Shown here: positions 1-7,451 of the stretch, in pieces
Layout: every line of letters starts with the position of its first letter
Position numbering within the stretch: position 1 is the first letter of the stretch
Assembly: GCA_965662885.1 (NCBI GenBank)
Contig: CBFIJI010000055.1
Location: forward strand, 1-13,584
Length of the DNA: 13,584 nucleotides
Source of the DNA: CBFIJI01 sp965662885
GTDB lineage: Bacteria > Bacteroidota > Bacteroidia > Flavobacteriales > Flavobacteriaceae
Direction of reading: 5' to 3'
The notes under the pieces: model-generated
Databases searched by the model: none
What the model was told of the DNA's origin: nothing
Seen by the model: only the letters and a program-made list of their open reading frames with translations
Translations under genes and position numbers: made by a program

Positions 1-35
1 TCCCATCTACTTGAAAACTATATTTACAAATAAAA

Positions 36-710
36 ATGAATTCGGCACGAACCCACTTAATTGAAGCTGAACTAAAGGCAGCAAAACTATTTGAAGAAAT
101 TGAAAAAACGGGCTTATTGGTGGCTGGAAAAACTGAAAATGACCTCAATAAAGAGATTTTTGATTTGGCTTACAATATGTATGGCATTGAAAAATACTGG
201 CATAAACGCATAGTGCGTGCAGGAAAAAACACCCTCCACCCCTATAAAGAAAACCCAGAAAATCTTGTCCTACAGAAAGAGGATATTTTATTTATTGATT
301 TTGGACCCATTTTTGAAGCATGGGAAGCTGATTTTGGAAGAACCTATGTGTTGGGCAATGACCCAATAAAAAAACAACTCAAAGAGGATATCGAAACAGC
401 ATGGCATGACTGTAAAGCCTACTTTAACAAACAAGAAAGTTTATCTGGTGCTGACTTCTATGCTTATGCAGTTGAAAGTGCTAAAAAGTATGGTTGGGAA
501 TTTGGCGGTGAAATTGCTGGACACATCATTGGTCATTTTCCCCATGAAAAACTCGAAAAAGAAGATAAGTCCAACTATATTCACCCCAATAACCATAAAG
601 ATTTGTTTGCTCCCGATAAAAATGGACAGAAAAGAGAATGGATCTTGGAAATTCATTTTGTAGACAAAACACGTCAAATCGGAGGTTTTTTTGAACAACT
701 CCTCACTTAA
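36..710 (+). CDS. M24 family metallopeptidase (Xaa-Pro aminopeptidase/dipeptidase-like)
   Basis: A 224-residue pita-bread-fold peptidase, probably cytosolic because no signal peptide is visible. The five metal ligands expected for M24 enzymes are in order: D88 (IDFG), D99 (ADFGR), H163 (GHIIGH), E205 (ILEIH) and E220 (GFFEQ). They would bind two metal ions that cleave an N-terminal residue or a dipeptide, often next to proline. The protein is only the catalytic domain; the N-terminal creatinase-like domain of full aminopeptidase P is missing, so substrate is uncertain. A TGA at 12-14 lies in frame upstream, so the ATG at 36 is the first possible start. Frame 1 is open from the window edge to a TAA at 31-33, compatible with an upstream gene ending 2 bases before this one, but ten codons are too few to call. 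Gene function beyond the family is inference. Confidence 0.85.
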   Translation: MNSARTHLIEAELKAAKLFEEIEKTGLLVAGKTENDLNKEIFDLAYNMYGIEKYWHKRIVRAGKNTLHPYKENPENLVLQKEDILFIDFGPIFEAWEADFGRTYVLGNDPIKKQLKEDIETAWHDCKAYFNKQESLSGADFYAYAVESAKKYGWEFGGEIAGHIIGHFPHEKLEKEDKSNYIHPNNHKDLFAPDKNGQKREWILEIHFVDKTRQIGGFFEQLLT

Positions 711-824
711 TAACTTCTTATTATCAACCCAAATAGGTCGTTATACTTCATTCAAAATCATCAGTTAAATAGCATCTTTCTTTAGCTTGTGGCTGTCATT
801 TATTTTGCATATAGTGTAGAATAG

Positions 825-855
825 TTTGCCAATAATGTTATTTATCGTAATATTG
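825..855 (+). promoter_or_regulatory. Promoter of the ars cluster
   Basis: TTTG at 825-828 and TAATATTG at 848-855 are separated by 19 bases. This fits the Bacteroidota promoter pattern of a -33 TTTG/TTG and a -7 TAnnTTTG with one mismatch. Transcription would start near 862, about ten bases before the arsR ATG. Confidence 0.55.
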
Positions 856-860
856 CAATA
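843..860. promoter_or_regulatory. Probable ArsR operator
   Basis: TATCGTAATATTGCAATA is an 18-base imperfect palindrome centred on AATATT; seven of nine base pairs match. It sits over the -7 element of the arsR promoter, where a bound ArsR dimer would block RNA polymerase. Autoregulation that is released by arsenite is the family norm; the assignment here is inferred from position and symmetry. Confidence 0.5.
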
Positions 861-872
861 TAGTAATAGTCT

Positions 873-1205
873 ATGGGATTGATTAAGACGGAAATGTTTA
901 GCAAAGAACAAAATGACTTGGCCACACTAGCCAAAGCTTTTGCACATCCTGCACGCATCGCCATTCTGCAGTACTTATTTAAAACAAAGGACTGTATTTG
1001 TGGGGATTTGGTTTCAGAAATCGGTTTAGCACAACCCACAATCTCACAACATTTAAAAGAATTAAAAAATCTAGGTTTAATAAAAGGGAATATTTCAGGT
1101 ACCAGTATTTGCTACTGCATCAATACAGAACAATGGACCGCCATGAAAAACAGCTTGAATCCCTTTTTAAATCAAGACATTCAACAAGAAATAGATTGTT
1201 GCTAA
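873..1205 (+). CDS. arsR: ArsR/SmtB family winged-helix repressor
   Basis: A 110-residue metalloregulator. The winged-helix core includes HPARIAIL at 25-32 and the recognition helix in AQPTISQHLKELKNLGLI (53-70). Cysteines C41 and C43 lie in CICGDLV, the position of the ELCVCDL metal site of classical ArsR proteins. C80 and C82 follow in the wing (SICYC), and the chain ends with a vicinal pair, C109-C110. It probably binds As(III) or Sb(III) and then leaves the operator at 843-860. The ATG at 873 is chosen over Met8 (894) because the MGL(T/I)KTE opening is, as I recall, common in flavobacterial homologues. It is followed after 27 bases by the DUF6428 gene in the same direction, so it is the first gene of a small arsenic operon. 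Confidence 0.88.
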   Translation: MGLIKTEMFSKEQNDLATLAKAFAHPARIAILQYLFKTKDCICGDLVSEIGLAQPTISQHLKELKNLGLIKGNISGTSICYCINTEQWTAMKNSLNPFLNQDIQQEIDCC

Positions 1206-1232
1206 TGCACTACCTTAACTAAAAAAGAAATT

Positions 1233-1700
1233 ATGAAACTTTCCCAAATTAAAACGTATTTAAACGACTTAAAGCAACTTCGCTTTGTCCTTCCCAATGG
1301 CTCTTTAGTACCTGCACATTTTCATGTGACGGAAGTTGGAAAAATCACCAAGCACTTTATTGATTGTGGGGGTGTTCTTCGTAAAGAAGAAGTCATCAAT
1401 TTTCAACTTTGGAATGCTGACGATATTGACCATCGCCTTGCTCCAAAAAAGTTAAAAGAAATTATTGCCTTATCTGAAAAACATCTTGCCTTAAAAGACT
1501 TAGACATAGAGGTGGAATATCAAGAAACGACAATTGGAAAATACGGATTGGATTTTGATGGAAACTATTTTGTTCTCACTCAAAAATTTACCGACTGTTT
1601 GGCTAAAGACCAATGTGGTGTTCCTGAAAAAAAATCAAGAATACAGCTTTCAACACTAAAAAACAGCACGAATTGTTCTCCTGGAAGCGGGTGTTGTTAA
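1233..1700 (+). CDS. DUF6428 family protein of the ars cluster
   Basis: A 155-residue protein that I recognise as DUF6428, a family found between arsR and arsenate reductase in Bacteroidota; its biochemical role is unknown to me. No signal peptide or membrane segment is visible. Features that could bind metal or metalloid are AHFHVTEVG at 28-36 (H29, H31, E34), C45 in FIDCGG, then C122, C128, C148 and a terminal vicinal pair C154-C155 after a Gly/Ser/Pro-rich tail (CSPGSGCC). The gap to arsR is 27 bases and to the arsenate reductase 18 bases, so co-transcription is likely. A role as an As(III)-binding or handing-on protein is a guess from the cysteines and the context. Confidence 0.75.
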   Translation: MKLSQIKTYLNDLKQLRFVLPNGSLVPAHFHVTEVGKITKHFIDCGGVLRKEEVINFQLWNADDIDHRLAPKKLKEIIALSEKHLALKDLDIEVEYQETTIGKYGLDFDGNYFVLTQKFTDCLAKDQCGVPEKKSRIQLSTLKNSTNCSPGSGCC

Positions 1701-1718
1701 CACTAAATTTTAAATTAA

Positions 1719-2354
1719 ATGAGCATAGAAAATCCATCTGTATTTAAAGAAATTGACGTTTTTATTGGTAAGCTCCAGCCCGATTCCATTTCAGAAGAAC
1801 GTAAAAAGGTTTTAATCCCTTTAATCGAATTCATTCAACATAAAGTTAGCACACATTCCACTGTTCGACTCAATTTCATATGTACCCACAATTCCAGAAG
1901 GAGTCATTTATCTCAAATATGGGCACAGGTCATGGCTGCCTATTTCAAGTTCAATAACGTCTATTGCTATTCTGGTGGAACAGAAGCCACAGCACTATTT
2001 CCTATGGCGGCTAAAACTCTTGAAAATGCAGGTCTTAAAATAACTACCTTATCAACGGATAAGAACCCCATATACAGTATTAAATACGCTTCTAATGCAC
2101 ATCCAATTATTGGATTTTCTAAAACATACGATGCTGCCTTTAATCCGAAAGCTGATTTTGCTGCAATTATGACCTGTTCCCACGCAGACGATAATTGCCC
2201 ATTTATTCCAGGGGCTGAACAACGAATTCCTATTACTTTTGAAGACCCAAAAGCATTTGATCATACCCCACAACAAAGTGAAAAATACCAAGAAAGAAGT
2301 GAACAAATTGCTACTGAACTTTTCTATGTTTTTTCGCACATCAAAATGGTTTAG
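1719..2354 (+). CDS. arsC: Arsenate reductase of the low-molecular-weight tyrosine phosphatase fold, thioredoxin type
   Basis: Reduces arsenate to arsenite in the cytoplasm. The P-loop CTHNSRRS has the C-x5-R-S form, with nucleophile C55 and R61. A cysteine pair C153 and C160 (TCSHADDNC) has the same spacing as C82 and C89 of the thioredoxin-coupled S. aureus pI258 ArsC. D176 in FEDPK fits the DP-loop general acid. The redox pair favours a true arsenate reductase over a plain protein tyrosine phosphatase. The 211-residue length, with about 50 residues ahead of the P-loop, is longer than the 130-residue Firmicutes enzyme but fits Bacteroidota forms as I remember them. It is the last gene of the ars cluster and ends in tandem stops, TAG TAA. 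No arsenite exporter gene follows. Confidence 0.85.
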   Translation: MSIENPSVFKEIDVFIGKLQPDSISEERKKVLIPLIEFIQHKVSTHSTVRLNFICTHNSRRSHLSQIWAQVMAAYFKFNNVYCYSGGTEATALFPMAAKTLENAGLKITTLSTDKNPIYSIKYASNAHPIIGFSKTYDAAFNPKADFAAIMTCSHADDNCPFIPGAEQRIPITFEDPKAFDHTPQQSEKYQERSEQIATELFYVFSHIKMV

Positions 2355-2581
2355 TAAACTCGTTTAAAACTATACTCTACCCTCTCGAAATCAGCTTCGT
2401 TCGTTCAAGTAGGTTATAGCCCTCCTTGGGAATTGATTCCAAAACCCTTGAAAGCAGCCTTACTTTTTGATATACTTATCAATTCCAACCATCAGACCAA
2501 CCTAAATTCTTCTTTAATTCACTAGATAACAATTATTCCCTACCTTAGAGTGCATCCAAAATATAGTGGTGCTTAATTTGT
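2355..2581. other. Intergenic region without a recognised gene
   Basis: This 227-base gap separates arsC from the META lipoprotein gene. It contains an inverted repeat at 2426-2442, TTGGGAAT-TG-ATTCCAA with one mismatch. The arsC frame stays open after its tandem stops from 2358 to a TAG at 2523-2525 (55 codons), but has no ATG. The encoded residues match nothing I know. I see no convincing promoter; TTAATTTG at 2573-2580 resembles a -7 element but lies too close to the next ATG. Confidence 0.5.
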
Positions 2582-3025
2582 ATGAAAATATCATCTTTAC
2601 TCCTTTTAAGCCATCTGTTTTTAATAACCAACTGTCATCATAAAACAACCGCTATTGAAAACCTTCCGTCGGGTAAAAATGACCTTTCACAACTCAATGC
2701 CACTTGGGAACTTAAACAATTGGAAGGTGAAAATTATACGACCAGTGAAACGACTAAAAAAATTGAATTACAGATAAAGACTGCTTTAAATGAGTTTACT
2801 GGAAATGATGGCTGTAATAGGATTTTTGGGAACTTAACAAGATTAGATACTCAAAGCCTTGTTTTTGGAACTATTGCCAGTACTCGAATGGCTTGTGAAA
2901 AAATGACACTGTCAAACTACTATACCGAATTACTTAAAAAGGTGAGGAGTTTTTCCGTGACAGCAACCGAACTCAAGCTAGTTGATGAAGCTGGTGTAAT
3001 AATTTTATACTTTACTAAAAAATAA
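2582..3025 (+). CDS. META domain lipoprotein (HslJ-like)
   Basis: A 147-residue secreted protein. The N-terminus has a short hydrophobic stretch, ISSLLLLSHLFLI, ending at C18 in LITNC, which reads as a lipoprotein signal; asparagine at -1 of the lipobox is unusual. The rest is a META/HslJ domain: TWELKQLEG at 41-49, GNDGCNRIFG at 74-83 and the family's hallmark TRMAC at 101-105. C78 and C105 could form a disulfide. In E. coli, HslJ is a heat-inducible lipoprotein linked to novobiocin resistance; the molecular function of the domain is not established. The ATG at 2582 gives a complete signal peptide. The oxidoreductase gene begins 28 bases downstream and may be co-transcribed. Confidence 0.8.
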   Translation: MKISSLLLLSHLFLITNCHHKTTAIENLPSGKNDLSQLNATWELKQLEGENYTTSETTKKIELQIKTALNEFTGNDGCNRIFGNLTRLDTQSLVFGTIASTRMACEKMTLSNYYTELLKKVRSFSVTATELKLVDEAGVIILYFTKK

Positions 3026-3053
3026 TTTGTCTTATCACTAAACTGAAAAAAAA

Positions 3054-4640
3054 TTGATTCAATCGTATAAAAAGAAATACAAAACCGCCGCCCACTATGA
3101 TGCCATTATCATTGGTTCTGGGATGGGAAGCCTTACCTTGGGGGCTCTTTTAGCGAAAGAAGGGCAAAAGATTTTACTATTAGAACGGCATTATACTGCC
3201 GGAGGATTTACGCATGTTTTTAAACGTAAAGGCTATGAATGGGATGTTGGTATTCATTATATTGGTGAGGTACAACGTCCCAAAAGTGTCATTAAAAAAT
3301 TATTTGATTATATCTCTGATGGTGCGCTCCAATGGGCTGATATGGGAGAAGTGTATGATTGCATCATTATTGGAGATAAAAAATACAATTTTGTTCGAGG
3401 GGTAAAAAATTTCAAAAAGCAAATGATCGCTTATTTCCCGGAGGATGAAAAAGCAATTGATGACTATATCAAATTGGTGTTTGCCGCCAATAAAGCCATG
3501 GGGAAGTTTTATATGGACAAGGCACTCCCCCGCTGGATCAGTACACTAATTGGTTGGAAAATGCGAAAAAACTATTTGAATTTTTCAGATAAAACAACCC
3601 ATGAAGTTTTAAATTCTTTAACGCAAAACAAACAACTCATCAAAGTTCTTTTGGGACAATATGGAGATTACGGATTACCCCCAAAACAGAGTAGTTTCGC
3701 CATGCATGCAAGTGTCGTAAAACATTATTTTGATGGTGGAAGTTTCCCCATTGGAGGTTCTTCAGAAATTGTTAATACCATTGAACCCGTAATTGCTAAG
3801 GCAGGTGGAACCTTACTAATTAATGCAGAGGTCGAACAAGTCGTCATAAAAAACAACTGCGCTAAGGGAGTTAAAATGAAAGATGGTCACTATTTTTATT
3901 CTAATACTGTCATTAGTGGTACTGGAATTTTCAATACCTATGAAAAGCTTCTCCCCCGAGTAATTTTTGAAAAGCACCAACTAAAATCACAACTTCAAAA
4001 AGTCAAACCCTCGGTGGCACATGCCTGTTTATATATCGGACTAAAGGGAACACCCGAAGCCTTACAACTTCCCAAAAACAACCTGTGGATCTATCCTGAA
4101 AAAGGAGATCACGACAGTATTATTGAGCGCTATTTGGAAAACGCTGAGTGTGATTTTCCGGTTGTTTATATTTCATTCCCATCGGCTAAAGATCCCTCTT
4201 GGAATGAACGGTATTCTGGGCACAGTACAATCGATATTATCACCCTTCTCCCCTATGATACGGTGCAAAAATGGCAAGGAACCCAATGGATGAAACGTGG
4301 AGACGAATACAACGCTTTTAAAGAAAATATTGCGCAGCGTTTGTTAAAACAACTCTTTAAACAATTACCACATTTAAAAGGGAAAGTAGATCATTACGAA
4401 CTCTCTACACCTATAACGACTCAAAACTTTATGCATTATAAAGAAGGAGAAATCTATGGAATTGATCATACACCAAAACGTTTCCGACAACGCTTTTTAC
4501 AACCGCGAACGCCCATCAAAGGCTTTTACTTAACCGGTCAAGATATTGTTACTGCAGGAATTGGAGGAGCTTTGATGTCTGGATTAATTACCGCATCGGC
4601 TATGACAAAAGAGAATTTTATTAAAAAAATCTACAAATAG
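3054..4640 (+). CDS. FAD/NAD(P)-dependent oxidoreductase of the phytoene desaturase / retinol saturase (RetSat, CrtISO) type
   Basis: A 528-residue flavoprotein. The dinucleotide-binding site is near the N-terminus: DAIIIGSGMGSL at 16-27 and LLLERH at 41-46, with E44 in the place that binds the ribose. TAGGFTHVFKRKGYEWDVGIHYIG at 48-71 is the substrate-side signature, and the C-terminal GFYLTGQDIVTAGIGGALMSG covers the flavin; both read most like all-trans-retinol 13,14-reductase and carotene isomerase homologues. The start is TTG at 3054: an in-frame TAA lies at 3039-3041, and the first in-frame ATG would cut through the GxG motif. The substrate cannot be told from sequence. No carotenoid genes (crtB, crtY, crtZ) are nearby, so a hydrophobic polyene or lipid is only a guess. 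Confidence 0.83.
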   Translation: MIQSYKKKYKTAAHYDAIIIGSGMGSLTLGALLAKEGQKILLLERHYTAGGFTHVFKRKGYEWDVGIHYIGEVQRPKSVIKKLFDYISDGALQWADMGEVYDCIIIGDKKYNFVRGVKNFKKQMIAYFPEDEKAIDDYIKLVFAANKAMGKFYMDKALPRWISTLIGWKMRKNYLNFSDKTTHEVLNSLTQNKQLIKVLLGQYGDYGLPPKQSSFAMHASVVKHYFDGGSFPIGGSSEIVNTIEPVIAKAGGTLLINAEVEQVVIKNNCAKGVKMKDGHYFYSNTVISGTGIFNTYEKLLPRVIFEKHQLKSQLQKVKPSVAHACLYIGLKGTPEALQLPKNNLWIYPEKGDHDSIIERYLENAECDFPVVYISFPSAKDPSWNERYSGHSTIDIITLLPYDTVQKWQGTQWMKRGDEYNAFKENIAQRLLKQLFKQLPHLKGKVDHYELSTPITTQNFMHYKEGEIYGIDHTPKRFRQRFLQPRTPIKGFYLTGQDIVTAGIGGALMSGLITASAMTKENFIKKIYK

Positions 4641-4652
4641 ACTTTATAAGCC

Positions 4653-4671
4653 ATTGTTAAAAACAATTTTT
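4653..4671 (+). terminator. Weak intrinsic terminator after the FAD oxidoreductase gene
   Basis: ATTGTT (4653-4658), loop AAA and AACAAT (4662-4667) form a 6-base-pair stem followed by TTTT. It lies 12 bases after the oxidoreductase stop, in the 45-base gap between two convergent genes. The A run upstream could make it act on the minus strand too. The stem is AT-rich, so it would be weak. Confidence 0.45.
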
Positions 4672-4685
4672 GATCCCTAAGAAAA

Positions 4686-5225
4686 TCAAGAATTTTCTGG
4701 TATTTTACCTACGACACCCTTAAATAATTTCTTGAGTTCAGCAAAATCTTGATCCATATCTTCCGTAGGATAAAAAGGGGGATGTACAACAACTTCTTTT
4801 TTACCATAATCAAAGGCTACGGGAATGATTGGAATGGAGGCTGCTTTTGCAATATGATAAAAACCTGTTTTCCATTCTGTAACTTTCTTTCGAGTACCTT
4901 CTGGGGCAATTGCCAATCGAAATTTTTCACGATTATTATAGATTCGAGCAATCGCATCAACGGTTTTCTCTCTTTTCCCTCGATTAATTGGAGCCCCTCC
5001 AAGACCTTTAAAAAACCATGCGGTCAAGGGGTTAAATAATTCTTTTTTGCCAACATAATTAATTTGTTCTTGTGATATGGAACGAACAATAAGTCCCATA
5101 AGAAAATCATAATTACTGGTGTGAGGAACTACGGCAACAATATATTTATTAAAAGTGGGAAAGACCCCCTTGAATTGCCAACGCAAGAGTTTAAAAAATA
5201 TAAACCGAGATATAAAATTACCCAT
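4686..5225 (-). CDS. PlsC-like 1-acyl-glycerol-3-phosphate acyltransferase
   Basis: A 179-residue acyltransferase that probably moves an acyl chain onto a lysophospholipid or similar acceptor at the inner face of the membrane. The family motifs are in order: H35-x4-D40 (HTSNYD), the catalytic pair; GGAPINR at 76-82, which binds the acceptor phosphate; APEGTR at 107-112; and IPIIPV at 131-136. There is no long N-terminal membrane anchor, so it is a short form of the family, common in Bacteroidota. It begins 5 bases after the end of kdsB and is very likely translated from the same message. Sharing an operon with kdsB suggests an envelope role. An exact acceptor cannot be named, because several lysophospholipid and ornithine-lipid acyltransferases carry the same motifs. 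Confidence 0.82.
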   Translation of the reverse strand: MGNFISRFIFFKLLRWQFKGVFPTFNKYIVAVVPHTSNYDFLMGLIVRSISQEQINYVGKKELFNPLTAWFFKGLGGAPINRGKREKTVDAIARIYNNREKFRLAIAPEGTRKKVTEWKTGFYHIAKAASIPIIPVAFDYGKKEVVVHPPFYPTEDMDQDFAELKKLFKGVVGKIPENS

Positions 5226-5230
5226 GGATG

Positions 5231-5965
5231 TTATGAATTTTTCAGTAGTTGACGTGCCATCTCAAGATCAGCAAGTGTATCAATACCCACACTATCGTGA
5301 GGGGTTTCTACCATTTTTATTTTTCTCCCCATCTCTAAAAAACGGATACTTTCTACCATTTCAGCTGCCTCTAAGGGGGTTATTGGATGTTCACTAAAAG
5401 CAATTAAGGCCTCCCTCCGGAAAGCATAAACCCCTAAATGCTTAAAATAAGATGGGTTTGATTTAGAATCCCGATTAAAAGGAATGGGATGTCGAGAAAA
5501 ATACAAAGCAAAATTTTGCAAGTCAACTGCAACCTTGACTTCATCTTCATTTTCTATGACATCCATACTTTCAATGGGAGTCATCAAAGAAGCCAAGTCG
5601 ATTTCGTGATCGGTATCCTTTTTAAAAACAGCAATTAATTCTGCTAAACTTTTTCCATTTATAAAGGGTTCATCTCCTTGAACATTAACAATCAAATCCC
5701 CTTCTAATTCTTTTGCGGCTTCTGCAATGCGATCACTCCCGCAATCATGCTTTTGTTTACTTTTAAACACCTTTCCTCCGTACGCATTAATTTCCTCATA
5801 GATGATGTCGCTGTCGGTAGCCACCCATACCTCCGAAAATAATCCCGTTTGGACAACAGTATCATAGGTAGTTCGAATCACAGTTTTTCCTCCTAAATCC
5901 TGCATTAGTTTTCCCGGAAGGCGGTGAGAATCTTGACGGGCAGGTATCAAAGCGATCGTTTTCAA
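5231..5965 (-). CDS. kdsB: 3-deoxy-manno-octulosonate cytidylyltransferase (CMP-Kdo synthetase)
   Basis: Joins CTP and Kdo to give CMP-Kdo, the activated sugar for the inner core of lipopolysaccharide, so the organism has a Gram-negative outer membrane. At 244 residues it has the usual length. Motifs seen are PARQDSHRLPGK at 8-19 (CTP binding), ATDSD at 49-53, CGSDRIAEA at 75-83, VQGDEPFI at 95-102 with magnesium ligand D98, and VGIDTLADL near the C-terminus with D229, a further metal ligand. The start ATG at 5963-5965 leaves only 18 bases after the helicase stop, and the acyltransferase gene follows 5 bases after the kdsB stop. The three genes form a leftward unit. Confidence 0.95.
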   Translation of the reverse strand: MKTIALIPARQDSHRLPGKLMQDLGGKTVIRTTYDTVVQTGLFSEVWVATDSDIIYEEINAYGGKVFKSKQKHDCGSDRIAEAAKELEGDLIVNVQGDEPFINGKSLAELIAVFKKDTDHEIDLASLMTPIESMDVIENEDEVKVAVDLQNFALYFSRHPIPFNRDSKSNPSYFKHLGVYAFRREALIAFSEHPITPLEAAEMVESIRFLEMGRKIKMVETPHDSVGIDTLADLEMARQLLKNS

Positions 5966-5983
5966 TAAAAAATGTTTTTAAAA

Positions 5984-7411
5984 TTATGTTTCTTCAAAAT
6001 ATGTGGATGGAAATCCGATCAAATATAGTTTTTCTTTGGCACGTGTCAAGGCCGTGTATAACCAACGAAAATAATCTTTATCAGGACCTTCAGGCAAATA
6101 AGGGTGTTCAACAAAAACAGCATTCCATTGTCCTCCTTGCGACTTGTGGCAGGTGATCGCATAAGAATACTTCACTTGAAGTGCATTAAAGAATGGATTC
6201 TTTTTAACCTTTAAGAACTTTTTATATTTTGATTTTTCACCGCTATAATCCTCTAAAACAGATCGATACAAAGCATTTCCCTCCTCAAAGGACAAAGAGG
6301 CTGTATTTGATTTCAAGGTGTCTAAAAGAAGTACTGTATCAAATTCTTTTTCATTGGGATAATCGACCAAAGCTACACGAACTTCTGCAAAAGAATGTTC
6401 GTAAAGGGATTTATAGGCATATATGGCTCGAATTTCAATGACATCACCATTCGCAATAAAACCTGGTTTCGAGTCGGGGGAAAGCCAAAAATAATTGTTT
6501 TTAACCACCATGAGTTGATCGCCTACGGACAATTCCTCTTCCAACATAAGAATTCGTTTACGAATATTTTCATTGTAAAGGTTCGCCCGTTTATTGGAGC
6601 GAACAATAAATACTGTTTGATCTGTACCGTTCTCTGAAAAGGAGTCTTCGATGGCAATAAATAGTTCCTGTCCATCTTGCATTCGAATAATATCAGCAAA
6701 ACCATCGAGTTTAAACTGAAACTGGTCAAAAACAGCTAAAGTAAGTTGTTCCCGTAAATGTGTTGCATTATACAAAATTCCAGAGCCCTCAGCTTGTCTT
6801 ACAACAGTTTCTAAACGAACAGCCGATACTTCGTCAAAATATTGATGTTCTAATTCATCAACATCCAAAGCAGGGCTAATTTCAAGATTTACTGGAGGTA
6901 ATTGGGCAGGATCACCAACAAATATCAGTTTACACTGATCCCCTCCTAATACATATTGAACGACATCATTTAATAAGGAACCATTTTCAAAAAGCTTGGA
7001 CTGCTGTCGATCATCCCCAATCATAGAAGCTTCATCAATAATAAAAACAGTTTTTTTGTACTTGTTTTCTTTTAGTTTAAAACTTACTCCCCCCTTAGTA
7101 TCTGATTTGGGAAAATAAATTTGTTTGTGAATCGTGTAAGAAGGTCGTTTGGAATAAGAAGAGATCACTTTCGCTGCCCGCCCCGTTGGAGCCATTAAAA
7201 CAGCCTTGTAGCCCGTATGGTTGAGTACATTTACCAAAAAACCGATAATTGTTGATTTCCCAGTACCGGCATAGCCCGTTAAAACAAACGCCTTTTGAGA
7301 AGAAGCGGCATAAAAAAAATCAGTTATGGCATGAAACCATTCCTGCTGAGACAAAGTGGGTTCAAATGGAAATTGCTTTTTAAGAAGTGCTAGAAAAGTT
7401 GTGGCAGTCAT
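5984..7411 (-). CDS. RecD-like superfamily 1B DNA helicase (ATP-dependent exodeoxyribonuclease-type AAA family)
   Basis: A 475-residue helicase, probably 5'-3' on DNA and acting in repair or replication. Seen in order: a Q-like motif around LSQQEWF (20-26), Walker A GYAGTGKS at 46-53, motif Ia MAPTGRAAKV (73-82), Walker B FIIDEASMIGD (123-133), VGDPAQLPPV (motif III region), CHKSQGGQW at 421-429 (motif V, UvrD_C_2 region) and LYTALTRAKEKLYLI at 451-465 (motif VI). It lacks the N-terminal extension of RecD2 and has no RecB or RecC partner nearby, so it resembles the stand-alone Dda/RecD-like helicases of Bacteroidota. It is the first gene of the unit helicase-kdsB-acyltransferase and is transcribed divergently from the gene at 7503. 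Confidence 0.88.
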   Translation of the reverse strand: MTATTFLALLKKQFPFEPTLSQQEWFHAITDFFYAASSQKAFVLTGYAGTGKSTIIGFLVNVLNHTGYKAVLMAPTGRAAKVISSYSKRPSYTIHKQIYFPKSDTKGGVSFKLKENKYKKTVFIIDEASMIGDDRQQSKLFENGSLLNDVVQYVLGGDQCKLIFVGDPAQLPPVNLEISPALDVDELEHQYFDEVSAVRLETVVRQAEGSGILYNATHLREQLTLAVFDQFQFKLDGFADIIRMQDGQELFIAIEDSFSENGTDQTVFIVRSNKRANLYNENIRKRILMLEEELSVGDQLMVVKNNYFWLSPDSKPGFIANGDVIEIRAIYAYKSLYEHSFAEVRVALVDYPNEKEFDTVLLLDTLKSNTASLSFEEGNALYRSVLEDYSGEKSKYKKFLKVKKNPFFNALQVKYSYAITCHKSQGGQWNAVFVEHPYLPEGPDKDYFRWLYTALTRAKEKLYLIGFPSTYFEET

Positions 7412-7427
7412 ATTTTATTATCGCCAA

Positions 7428-7435
7428 TAAAGATA
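7428..7435 (-). promoter_or_regulatory. Possible -7 element for the helicase operon
   Basis: On the minus strand TATCTTTA matches TAnnTTTG except for its last base. It lies 16 bases before the helicase ATG (7409-7411). No clear TTTG is seen at the -33 distance, so this is a weak call. Confidence 0.3.
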
Positions 7436-7451
7436 ATTCATTTCAAAAACT

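Noticed and set aside
39..51. AATTCGGCACGAA resembles the EcoRI adaptor of old cDNA libraries (AATTCGGCACGAG)
   Set aside because: The last base differs and the stretch reads as codons 2-5 of an intact frame; cloning residue is not needed, though an unusual N-terminus here would merit a glance.
441..698. Minus-strand open frame of 85 codons
   Set aside because: It is antisense to the M24 peptidase, whose metal ligands are intact; low-complexity hydrophobic translation.
681..703. GGAG...CTCC stem at the end of the M24 gene as a terminator
   Set aside because: Only four base pairs, a long loop and no T run afterwards.
2573..2580. TTAATTTG as a promoter element for the META lipoprotein
   Set aside because: It ends one base before the ATG, so transcription would begin inside the gene.
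4749..5039. Plus-strand open frame of 96 codons
   Set aside because: It is antisense to the acyltransferase, which has all its motifs on the minus strand.
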